From contig JACCLO010000012.1 of the NCBI GenBank assembly GCA_029448655.1, positions 2,728,001-2,792,000 on the forward strand: a DNA stretch of 64,000 bases. Direction: 5' to 3'. The stretch's first letter is position 1. The number at the start of each line of letters is the position of its first letter. This document shows, piece by piece, positions 46,295-56,300 of this stretch. This DNA comes from Wolfiporia cocos. Lineage: Eukaryota > Basidiomycota > Agaricomycetes > Polyporales > Phaeolaceae. The translations under genes and the position numbers were made by a program. Under the pieces are notes generated by a model. The model was not told where the DNA came from. It searched no databases and saw only the letters and a program-made list of their open reading frames with translations.

Positions 46295-47515
46295 ACAGGG
46301 GCCGTCGTAGGGATACCTGATTGGTCTGACAGTAGCAATAAAATTCACAACCAACAGTCGGGTTCGGGCAGTATACACTTTGTTCACTTCACAGACCATG
46401 CCTCAGTCCTTCGAGATCCTCGTGACGTACTCCGTGCGCGATCCGATGAGAATTGAGCTCTTGCCGAGAGAGGGAACAAAGGTCAGCTGATTATGGGCCC
46501 CTTCTTGAGACAAGTGTTCGATGCGGCAGTTAAGGTCGGCAATAGGGCTATCTGTCACTGAGCTGTTAGCCTCGCATTTTTGGGAGCCTTGCTCGGTACT
46601 ATAAGGCTCGAGGAGAAAGTTCCTGAGAACACACCGTCGTCTGCCAAGGAAGCCTTCAAGAATGTGCATGTTTATTTTACCCATTTCATGGAGGATGAAG
46701 ATATGACTGCCTCCCACTCCTATCTTGCTTGGGCAATTCTTGCCGAGGATTAATCCCCAGTGAGAATTCAAGGTATTTTTATGTATCCAGATGTACCGGG
46801 TACATCTGGATATTAGTTGAACCATAGACTACATGAGGGTAGATACTCGCCAAATGTATCTTACCGACTCCAAATACATCAAAAGGTACCTAGGGGAGAT
46901 TCCAATACATTCAATATATTTGGATGTATTCCAGGGTTGCTCAGAAAGGAACAGCAATATATCACAACTAATCCTAAAGTATATGAATTGCTCCTTGTCC
47001 CTGCCCCACCCTGTCCCAGCTCCTCGCTCTCTGCTCTCTGCTCCATACCCCCACTCCCAAGAAAATTCAGCTGGATGTCTCTTCCCCAATTCATTTTCCA
47101 TGCACTTTCTACAGTGTATAATAAATGTATGAAGAATGTATATGAGGCAAAAAAATACGCACCAGTTTGTTCGCAGCAGCGGTATACATCTAAGAGTCAA
47201 TTGAATGACTTGTTATAATGCTATGAGGATCAATGTACCTGAACTTGCTCCTTTGACAAGGTACCGCTTTGCCACACCGCTCACATCGAGCACAGTGTAC
47301 ATGAATATGCCCGTGCATTAATCTATGGAAAAGCAACTTGCTCTGGCTACAATCTGTTAGACATGGGTTCAGCAGTCAACAGGCTGGTAGCAGAAAGGAC
47401 CAAAGCTGAACGACAAGAGGAGACCAGAACACATTGCAGTATGAGAAGCAAGTTGCAGAGCATGATCTCCCAACCCGCCAATTCATCTTGATAAGTCCGT
47501 TGTCACAGCAGAGGA
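46295..47515. other. Spacer with a perfect hairpin at 46784-46812 and a possible convergent 3' exon
   Basis: A minus-strand frame at 46403-46825 (140 codons) looks protein-like but is unidentified. At 46784-46812 a 14-bp perfect inverted repeat (TATCCAGATGTACC and its complement, 1-nt spacer) marks a hairpin. ATCCA/TGTAT-like words recur up to 47200, suggesting a small element whose ends I cannot fix. Confidence 0.35.
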
Positions 47516-47801
47516 TGTCGTTGCCGAACGCGTCATATCGTCATAGTTGAAGCTCTGTCCGAATCACGTGTAGTCATGTTTATATATCCTCTCTCTCTCA
47601 TCGCTTGCTCCTTTCCTCAGTCGTTATACCACCATCACGACTGAGGTACGTTCCCCTACGCTACGATACACCACCACTCGCATACTGATATGTAGTAGCC
47701 CGTAGATAGGCTAATCGGCTATCTAGGTACTACAATATAGTCGTTATACCACCGTCACGACTGAGCCCGTAGATAGGCTAATCAGCTATCTAGGTTCTAC
47801 A
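47516..47801 (+). mobile_element. Probable 5' LTR of a copia element
   Basis: The right edge is fixed by the primer site starting at 47802. The left edge (TGTCGTTGCC) is a guess. A TATA-like TTTATATATCC lies near 47580. A 26-bp motif (GTCGTTATACCACC.TCACGACTGAG) and the following CCCGTAGATAGGCTAATC...CTATCTAGG are each present twice, a tandem duplication within the LTR. Confidence 0.5.
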
Positions 47802-47815
47802 GGTTATGAGCCCTG
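47802..47815 (+). promoter_or_regulatory. Primer-binding site complementary to the initiator-tRNA-Met anticodon stem-loop
   Basis: GGTTATGAGCCC is the complement of GGGCTCATAACC, the anticodon region of initiator tRNA-Met. Copia-group elements commonly prime from an internal tRNA-iMet half, so this fits the downstream copia Gag. Confidence 0.7.
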
Positions 47816-48015
47816 GGTTCTAGTCCCGGCAGACTGAACCCTCAGAATGCTGAACCTTTAGCCAAGCCTTCCAGGTGGTACGAAACGTCCATAGAAGTAC
47901 GTTCAGCGCGCATATAGTCGCTCCCCTTCCCGCGCACAAATAGTCGCATCCCATTCTTGTGCCCGATCACGTGAACTCCTTCTGCTTGCGTGTGCCTTCT
48001 CTTTGACCAGCTAGC

Positions 48016-48865
48016 ATGACCAAATCAACCCCTCCTTCCCCATCTAATCCAAAGGGCTCAGGTTCGTTGAGTTCGAAGGCCCTCAGCGCCTCTGCGACGG
48101 CCCTTGTCTCAGTCCCATCAATGGCATCATCGGTCCAGCCTCTAACCCCGGCTAACGCATTCTTGACCGGCGGTGTCATTCCCGACTGTGGCAAAGGGAA
48201 TTGGTCCAAATGGCGTCGATACATCTTACAGTCGCTTAGCATGAGCCGGCTCGACAAATACCTCCTCGGCTCTGCTTCTGTGCCGAATGCAACAACGGAG
48301 CCCATTGCTTTCCATAACTGGGTGGACAACAATCGTGTCACGTGCAACTTTCTAGCTATGAAATGCAGTGCGGAGGAAGCTAAGTTTCTCGAGCCATATG
48401 TTGACGATACCTCCACGTCGACCTCAGCGACTGCTGCCAAGGCTTGGGCCGCCCTCTGCACACGTCACAAGACGGAAGGTCCTTATGCGCAAGTCCGGTA
48501 TATCATGGAGATATTCTCTATCCGCTACTCACGATCGGACCGGCTTGCCGAGGTCACCACTAACATTCAGGACCTAGTCGACAAAGTGTTTCGAATTGGG
48601 ATCCCAACGCACGAAAATTTCGTCACCATCAGCCTCTTGCATGCCATGTCTGGCAAGTTCGAGCATCTGCAGTCTCAGATCAGCACATCTTTTGCGGCGA
48701 ACCCTCAGGATCTGAAACCTAGTGATATCATCCGCCGCTTGGACCTCGAACAACAGCTCATCGATGGGTCGAAGGTTACCTCCCCTGATGCTCTCATTGC
48801 CAAGGGAGCCCTGGCCGCTCCGGCCAAGATCATGTGCACAAACTGTGGACGTTCTGGACACTTAT
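48016..48865 (+). pseudogene. Copia-type gag, cut inside its zinc knuckle by the chromovirus
   Basis: The structural Gag of a Ty1/copia element. The open frame starts at MTKSTPPS (48016) and shows the copia Gag core (WSKWRRYILQSL, FLEPY, AWAALCTRHK, VRYIMEIFSIRY, LLHAM). It reaches CTNCGRSGHL, the first part of a CCHC knuckle, where the chromovirus LTR begins at 48866. The missing cysteine is encoded just right of the insertion at 58265 onward; the frame resumes there and runs to about 58353 before another LTR. No copia pol is found. No stop precedes the insertion. Confidence 0.88.
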
Positions 48866-49574
48866 TGTTACGATTATTTTGGTTTTTCGAATATCTGCAG
48901 AACTCACTACCGGTCGAATACGATACAGGGACTTGTTGCGCAACCAACTCCCCTGGCTACTCGTGACTCTACTGGGCGCATCCCCAGTTGTACTAGTCTA
49001 TAGGGCGCGTTTCATCGCTGGCAGATCCAACTCTGCCACCGTTTCATGTTCATCGTTTATTAGCTGATAGATGGCGTTCAACCGCCATCATTCCTATCTA
49101 TCGTCTCGGATATATCACTACATACTTATCAAACGTTTGGTACTATAGCGTAGATAGTAGCGGTGACATCTGGGACAGGCTTGACCCCTGAAAAGCTAAC
49201 GTAGTATATAAACTCGTGTACTTACTGTCGAGGCTCTTCAGCTCGACCTTGTTGTACAAACAAGAAGTCTTATACTCGTTCTCAAACGTAGGAGACTACG
49301 CTCAGTATTTCTCTCTCGAGCAACCGAACGACTAAGTCCTCGAAGTGCACACTGACTTCTCGGACTTAGGCGAGTCTTATATTCTATTCGACTCGCACCT
49401 GAACAGATTATATCCTCTAACGCGTATTGGATATTAACCGATCTCCTAAGGACTTCACTTAGGACCTGAAGGCATCTAACGAGTATTTGCCTTGCATACG
49501 GCGACGTGCCTACGTGCAGAAGAACGATCTATATTCGCGACACGAATATACGAACGGGTATTCGACCCGTAACA
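48866..49574 (+). repeat. 5' LTR of the chromovirus
   Basis: 709 bp, TGTTACG...GTAACA. TATATAAA at 49205-49212 places the likely transcript start near 49240, where AGCTCGACCTT begins; this 11-mer is complementary to the primer site downstream of the LTR. Confidence 0.95.
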
Positions 49575-49587
49575 GAAGGTCGAGCTT
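49575..49587 (+). promoter_or_regulatory. Self-priming primer-binding site
   Basis: AAGGTCGAGCT at 49576-49586, one base after the LTR, is the exact complement of AGCTCGACCTT at 49240-49250, about 35 bp after the start of the TATA box. This is the arrangement of the Tf1/sushi group, where the transcript's own 5' end folds back as primer instead of a tRNA. No tRNA 3'-end (TGG-type) site is present here. Confidence 0.75.
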
Positions 49588-49620
49588 ATCACACCCTCAC
49601 CTACCACGGTGTAAGGGCAC

Positions 49621-51471
49621 ATGATATTTGGACCAGAATTCCCAGCACGACTGATTGAACTCTTGCCCGAGGACATTCAGGGAGTCTACAGACTCAACCG
49701 ATACGAGTGGACTGACACCATTGGAGCCTTCCGTAACCGTGGAGGAATTGTTGTCATTCCAAGAGAAGATAGGGCATCGAAGTGGGTAGAAATATACCCC
49801 TCCGCAAGAACGACCGCTTGGGAAATAACGCGTGAAGCATTCGAACGATTCGGAGAAATTCCTCCGATGTCAACCGCGACGTTGACCGAAAACGAAACCG
49901 AAACCATCAACAGAACCTCCGATGCCGATGGAAATACGAATCAGCCTTCGGGCGCCACAGGAATGGCAGGAATTGAACGCATCGGAGATGATGGGAGAAA
50001 TCCTGGAAACCTTACAGGAACAGATAACAGCCAGACCGGAGGACAGGACCCTCCAGGATTTATATCTGCTTTTGCGCAGAGTGGGATTGGGCCTATGGCT
50101 GGAGGAACAGACCTCTCTGGAAACCCCCCACAGAACGCACCCGGAATGGGTAGCGGAGGAAATCCGTCTTGGACTAGCCCAAGCGGAGGAATGGGAACGA
50201 CAAACCCAGGAACGTGGCCTTCAGGCCTATTTGGACGAACCTCCGCAGGTACAAGCGGAGGAGGACTGGGAGGAAACTTCGGACTCGGAGGAGGGAATGC
50301 CCCCCCTCCTGGAGGATTCGGAGGAGGAACCCCCGCGAACCCCGGAGGAGGAAACCCTGGAGGAGGAAACCCAGGGAACCCCGGAGGAAATCCAGGAAAC
50401 CCGGGTGGAGGATACCCGGGAGGAGGAGGACCCCCAGGAGGCCCTCCACCACCGAATGCGCCGCAGCCTCAACCGCCGGCGCCGAACCCGTACTATCGAC
50501 CCCCGATGATAAAGATCAACCCCCCGGACGTATTCGACGGGGAAAGATCCGACATGCAGAACTTCATAAACCAGTGCAATTCCTGGTTTACAATGTACGA
50601 AACGTCGTTCCAAAATGACGTTCAGAGAGTGATCTTTATCCTCTCTTATATTTCGAACAAGGGGAAGACGGGCCAATGGAAACAGAACTATCACCGGGTT
50701 TATACGAACCCCCTGACGAAACGATTCTTCCCGCCTAGTCTCGCACAATTCGATGCAGACTTTCAGAAGGCCTTCGGAGCCATCGAAGAGGTACAGAAGG
50801 CGCGGAAGAAAATCCTGGAAGTAGCCCAGGACAGAAAGGACATCGATGATTATATCACCGAATTCAACAACTTGGCCGGAAAGGCCCAGTACGATCAATA
50901 CAGCGCGGACGGAAACGCGTTGCTCATAACCCTCTTCGAGAAAGGGTTACCCGAACACACGACCCGATACATCATCGGTGTCCGGCCGCTGCCGGCGACC
51001 ATTGACGAATGGCAGTCCGCTGCCTCGTACTATGAAAATACGTACAAGATATTCTTGAAACGGGATAAGCCGTTTATCAAGAAAAAGGCCTGGCAAGCCT
51101 CGAACCAGAACAACGGACGCACTAGTGCTCCTCAGACGACCGCACCGAAAGATCCGAATGCGATGGATGTAGACCGAATGACCACCCAGGAAAGGGACGA
51201 TCACATCAAGAAGGGCAAGTGTTTCACCTGCCATCAGCCAGGGCATATGTCGCGAGATTGCCCGAAGAAGCCAAGGAAGCCAGCCCGCCCTAGACGAACT
51301 ACTCGAAAAACCGAAGAAGAAGAAGCCGAGCAAGAAGCTCGCATTGAAGAAGTCTCTGAGGAAGAGACTGAATACATCACCGCCAACAGAGCGGTCACAG
51401 CAATTAGGGCTCTGAAAGCCAAGAACCCCGAGCTCCTAGCACGGCTCGTAGAAGAACAGGATTTTGCCTAG
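49621..51471 (+). CDS. Chromovirus Gag with CCHC zinc knuckle
   Basis: 616 aa; nucleocapsid/capsid polyprotein that packages the element RNA in cytoplasmic particles. An N-terminal 90 residues without obvious family features are followed by a Gly/Pro/Asn-rich region (about 125-290, repeats of GGxNPG and NPGG). Next comes a retrotransposon Gag core (about 300-480, starting PPDVFDGERSDMQNFI) and a CCHC knuckle (CFTCHQPGHMSRDC, about 533-547), followed by a Lys/Arg then Glu-rich tail. Ends with TAG at 51469-51471; pol continues in the -1 frame. No canonical slippery heptamer was seen near the stop, so how Pol is made is open. Confidence 0.92.
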   Translation: MIFGPEFPARLIELLPEDIQGVYRLNRYEWTDTIGAFRNRGGIVVIPREDRASKWVEIYPSARTTAWEITREAFERFGEIPPMSTATLTENETETINRTSDADGNTNQPSGATGMAGIERIGDDGRNPGNLTGTDNSQTGGQDPPGFISAFAQSGIGPMAGGTDLSGNPPQNAPGMGSGGNPSWTSPSGGMGTTNPGTWPSGLFGRTSAGTSGGGLGGNFGLGGGNAPPPGGFGGGTPANPGGGNPGGGNPGNPGGNPGNPGGGYPGGGGPPGGPPPPNAPQPQPPAPNPYYRPPMIKINPPDVFDGERSDMQNFINQCNSWFTMYETSFQNDVQRVIFILSYISNKGKTGQWKQNYHRVYTNPLTKRFFPPSLAQFDADFQKAFGAIEEVQKARKKILEVAQDRKDIDDYITEFNNLAGKAQYDQYSADGNALLITLFEKGLPEHTTRYIIGVRPLPATIDEWQSAASYYENTYKIFLKRDKPFIKKKAWQASNQNNGRTSAPQTTAPKDPNAMDVDRMTTQERDDHIKKGKCFTCHQPGHMSRDCPKKPRKPARPRRTTRKTEEEEAEQEARIEEVSEEETEYITANRAVTAIRALKAKNPELLARLVEEQDFA

Positions 51472-53339
51472 GAGGGAAGCCCGCGGTCTTACCCTCCGAG
51501 AAAGCAGCACATGTAATTACCTCGTTCGAGAAGAATCGATCCCTCTTCATCCCGGTAGTCATGGCGCTGGCAAAACCCGTGAAGTGCAATGCACTAATCG
51601 ACTCAGGAGCAATGTCGAACCTAATCCACAGCAGAGTGGTAGAAAAATACAAGGTGCCCACGCAACCCTTGAAGAACCCGATCATCGTCAAAAACGTTGA
51701 CGGAACGGAAAACAAAGATGGGCGAATAGACCGAGAAGCCACCATACTACTACGATATCCGAAGACCCAGAAAACGCGAAAAGTCCGATTCCTCGTAGGA
51801 TCAATCGGAACAGAAAATATGATTCTAGGGTATGGATGGCTAAAAGATGAAAACCCCACAATCGACTGGAAGGACCAAACAGTCGATATACGATCGATAC
51901 TAGGGGCAGAAGAAAAGAAACAGGAAGCCACAATCCGAATGGATACGGTGGAGATGGTAGTTGCCCCAGAAGGAAGAATTCCAACAAGGGGGACCCAAGA
52001 AGCTGCGGGGTATGACCTTTACGCCGCAGAAGAAACCGAGATTCCCGCCGGAGGATGGAGACTCGTCTCCACAGGAGTAAAGATGAAGATCCCAAAGGGA
52101 TCGTATGGAAGGCTGGCCGGACGATCGGGCAACACCCTCAGACACGGATTGGTAGTACAAGCCGGAATCATAGACTCGGACTACCGAGGAGACGTCGGAG
52201 CCATCGTCTTCAACTACTTATCACAAGACGCGCAGCGGACCCAATGCAACGCGCTTATGAGTGGTGTTATAGACCACTCCCCCAAAAGGGCTACGATAAC
52301 AGCTCATGCTGCTATCGAGGGTCCAGCTATATCTGCAGTTCATATTCCCACGCTCGGCGCCTATTAGACACTCTATGGTGTAGGCCATGTATGCCGGTGC
52401 CACGTACGGGTAATGTACCCTAGTTATTGCTCCGTAACGTCTATGATATTATGCTTTCGCATTATCTGTGACATTACCCCCACTTCAAGGATTAACCGTC
52501 TCTGGTTAAGGAGATAACTTAGGCTGCATCAAGCTGCCCCCGGTACTAAGTATCACTTCTACTATGCTTTGTCATTGTGCCTGGTGAAGGGTACCCCCAA
52601 TCCCTTATACCATTTGGCTTATGACGTGTGTGCCAACCTCTTGAAGGCCCGACTTACACCCTGGATTTTGGGTGCGGGTTAAGGCTATTTAATAGTAGTT
52701 TTTACCACGCAAGCTTTGACCAATCTTATCCCCTGATACCTTACGGTTATAGAGGGGCCCCATGATACAGGGGGTCACGTGGTGGGTACTTTTCCCTCAG
52801 CCGCCAGTGGTTCGGAAGCGCCCCAGGCAGTGGAAATATTTGCCACCACCCAGGTTCGAACCGGCGACCGGGTGAGCTGTTATTATATCACAAGACGCGC
52901 AGCGGACCCAATGCAACGCGCTTATGAGTGGTGTTATAGACCACTCCCCCAAAAGGGCTACGATAACAGCTCATGCTGCTATCGAGGGTCCAGCTATATC
53001 TGCAGTTCATATTCCCACGCTCGGCGCCTATTAGACACTCTATGGTGTAGGCCATGTATGCCGGTGCCACGTACGGGTAATGTACCCTAGTTATTGCTCC
53101 GTAACGTCTATGATATTATGCTTTCGCATTATCTGTGACACTACTCGGACAAAGCGCATAGAATTATCCCGGGCATGCGAATAGCCCAGATAATTTTCGA
53201 ACGACACCTCACCCCCGACATCTTAGAGGTCAAAGACCTAGATGAAACAGAACGAGGGGAGAAAGGGTTCGGATCCACGGACCAGCCAGAAGAAACAGCG
53301 CAGCGGCTCTATACTCCCGAAGAGTACGAAGCGATCTGA
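51472..53339 (+). pseudogene. Chromovirus pol, first part: aspartic protease and dUTPase, broken by a TRIM and a stop
   Basis: The frame is open from at least 51450. The protease active site is LIDSGA (about 51596-51613). A linker leads to a dUTPase-like domain, which hydrolyses dUTP to keep uracil out of DNA. Four dUTPase motifs are seen plus a fifth: AGYDLYAAE (about 52008), GRLAGRSGNT (about 52108), GIIDSDYRGDVGA (about 52168), then, beyond the TRIM at 52219-53140, PGMRIAQIIFE (about 53170) and GEKGFGSTD (about 53257). The TRIM plus its duplicated 5 bp is 927 nt, a multiple of three, so the frame is unchanged across it. A TGA at 53337-53339 (ATC TGA CGC, consistent with CGA change) separates this part from the RT frame. 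Confidence 0.88.
52219..53140 (-). mobile_element. TRIM (miniature LTR retrotransposon) inside the dUTPase (TSD CTACT)
   Basis: Two 255-bp direct repeats (52219-52473 and 52886-53140), identical by eye, enclose 412 bp without coding sequence. CTACT lies at 52214-52218 and 53141-53145. On the minus strand the LTR runs TGTCACAGAT...CTTGTGATA, the same ends as the solo LTRs at 28533 and 32757. AAGTGGGGGTAA just before the second minus-strand LTR is a purine tract, fixing the orientation. The region after the first minus-strand LTR contains CCGGTTCGAACCTGGG, a T-arm-like word. It must be mobilised by another element's proteins. Confidence 0.93.
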
Positions 53340-56300
53340 CGCTTCGCGAAAGATAACCCTAGGATCATAGGAAAGAAAGGGGAAACGCGAAAGAAGTTCC
53401 GAACAAAGATACAAATCATCAACGCTGTCAGGAAAGCGCTAACGAAGTCTCAGGAATTTGCACAGAAAACCCCCGAACCAGAACGAACGATTGAAGAAAT
53501 GGTCCCAAAACACCTACTGGACTTCGCCAAGGTGTTTAGTAAGGAGTCCGCAGCAGCGTTCCCCCCATCGAGACCATGGGACCACGCCATCGAATTAAAA
53601 CCCGATTTCGTGCCGAAAGACTGCAAAGTCTATGCACTCTCACCCAAAGAACAACAGGCGCTGGACGAATTCCTGAAAGAAAACCTGGCAAAAGGTTTCA
53701 TAGTCCCTTCAAAATCCCCGATGGCGTCACCATTCTTTTTCGTCCCAAAGAAAGACAGCGGCCTGCGACCCTGTCAAGATTATCGATATCTGAACGAAGG
53801 AACGATAAAGAACGTCTATCCCTTGCCACTGATCTCAGAACTCCTGGAAAAGCTAAAAGGAGCAAAGGTCTTCACAAAAATGGACCTTAGAGCGGGATAC
53901 AACAACGTGCGAATCAAAAAGGGAGACGAATGGAAAGCGGCCTTCAAAACAAACCGAGGGTTGTACGAGCCCACGGTTATGTTTTTCGGATTGTGCAATG
54001 CACCCGGGACCTTCCAAGCAATGATGAACGAAATCTTGAAAGAAGAAATCCTCGAAGGATGGGTGCTTGTTTATATGGACGACATCCTCATTTTCTCAGA
54101 AAACGAGAAAGTACACAAGGAACGGGAACGGCGGATCCTTCAGAGATTGGTGGATAACCATCTCTTTGTGAAACCCGAGAAATGCGCCTTCGGTGTCGAC
54201 AGAGTCGAATTTCTGGGACTAGTCATCACCCCAGGAAATATCCAGATGGACCCAGCGAAACTCAATGGGATTAAGGAGTGGCCGACCCCCCGAAATCTCA
54301 AAGAAGTCAGATCCTTCCTAGGATTTGCGAACTTTTATCGGAAATTTATCGATCACTACTCTACGCACGCCCGACCCTTGGTAGACCTCACAAGAACGGT
54401 CACAGGGACAGGATTCCAATGGACGGAGAAAGAACAGAAAGCATTCGAATTCATGAAGAAAGCATTCACGACGGCGCCCGCACTGGGGACACCAGACAAG
54501 GAGAAACCGTTCATCCTCGAAACAGACGCATCTCAGTTCGCCACAGGAGCAGTACTGAAACAGACGGATGAAACAGGGCGCGAACGGCCGGTGGGATATC
54601 TCTCACAATCCCTGACATCAACAGAACGGAACTACGAAATCTACGATCGCGAACTACTCGGAATAGTCCGAGCATTAGAAGAATGGCGACACCTATTAGA
54701 AGGAGCACCGCATCGGATCTTGATCCGAAGCGATCATCAGAACCTGACGTACTGGAGAAGCGCACAGCGCCTAAATCGGCGACAAGCGAGATGGCATCTA
54801 TTCCTTTCGCAATTCGACCTGAAGTTGCAGCACGTCCCCGGAAGGAAACTAGTCATGGCCGACACGCTTTCCAGGTTGTACCACCTGGACGAAAGCAACG
54901 AAGACAACGAGGGAATCACCATGATTCCAGACGAACTCGTCGTCCACGCAATCCAGATCCCGATCATCGATCGGATCAAGAACGCCCACGATCGAGATGA
55001 ATCTGCGGAACAGGCGATCCGCGCCCTAGGAGGAACAGGCGAATTCCCCGCGAGAACCACCGCGGATGAGTGGCAACAAACGGATGGGATACTGCTCTAC
55101 AGGGGCAGGATGTACGTGCCAAAGGATGAGGGCCTTCGACGAGACGTCATCTCAAAATACCACGACACGATCCCGGCCGGACACCCTGGGATCTGGGGTA
55201 CAACAGTACAGGTTAAGACCCATTTTTGGTGGCCCGACATGGGAACAATGATAGCGGAATACGTCCGGGGCTGTGCAATCTGTCAACAGATGAAACCTGA
55301 TAGAAATCCGCTGAAACCCCCTTTGCAGCCAATACCGACACGGGAAGACGCCCTCCCCTTCTCACAGTGCTTGGTCGATTTTGTCACCGACCTACCAAGA
55401 GTCGGAAAGTATGACTCCATGATGGTAATTGTCGACCATGGCCTATCCAAGGCCATCTCTCTCACCCCATGCAACAAAACGATCACGAGCGAAGGGGCCG
55501 CAGAAATATTTCACCGAAAAATCTACTCGCTATACGGCATCCCCCGAAGAATCATTTCAGACAGAGGACCACAGTTTGCATCAAAACTTTTCAAGGAATT
55601 GTGCAAGCTGCAGGGAACAGAATCGGCGATGAGTACGGCGTACCATCCACAGACCGACGGACAAACAGAAAGAATGAACCAACAAATCGAAGTATACCTT
55701 CGCATTTACTGCATGAACGACCCGTTCCAATGGGTACAACGACTGCCTGACGTCGAATTTGCGCACAACACCAGACGAACCGAAAACCGGCCAGCGCCAC
55801 TCGAAATAATCCTAGGATATGTCCCGAGAGGATTCCCAGATTATGACCGAGTAGGGAACGTCCCGGCCGCTGTCGACAGGATCAAGAAGATCAAAGAGGC
55901 GCGAAAGATGGCATTCATCGCGCATGAATTAGCCCAGAAAAGAATGGCAGGGAGGTTCCTTAGGGAACTGCCGAAGCTTGAGAAAGGGGATAAGGTCTGG
56001 CTCGACGCAAAGAACCTAACAATCCCCTACGAATCTAACAAGCTGGCACCAAAAAGAGAAGGACCCTTCACTATCACAGAAAAGATGGGACCTACGACAT
56101 ACCGGCTGCAGTTACCAACGAACTGGAAAGTTCACCCGGTATTCCACGTCGCCTTACTAAAACCGTTCAAAGAAACAAGGGTGCACGGACCCAATTACTT
56201 ACGGCCGCCACCTGATATCATCAAGGGACAGGAAGAATACGAGGTCGAAGCCATCTTGGCTGATAGATGGAAAGGAAAGAAGCATCAATACTTCGTCAAA

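Noticed and set aside
51440..51480. Canonical -1 frameshift heptamer at the gag-pol junction
   Set aside because: The bases before the gag stop (GATTTTGCCTAG) do not form an X-XXY-YYZ heptamer in the gag frame, so the mechanism is left open.
52219..52473. Repeat as part of the chromovirus itself
   Set aside because: An identical copy 667 bp downstream, a CTACT duplication and restoration of the dUTPase frame show it is a TRIM insertion.
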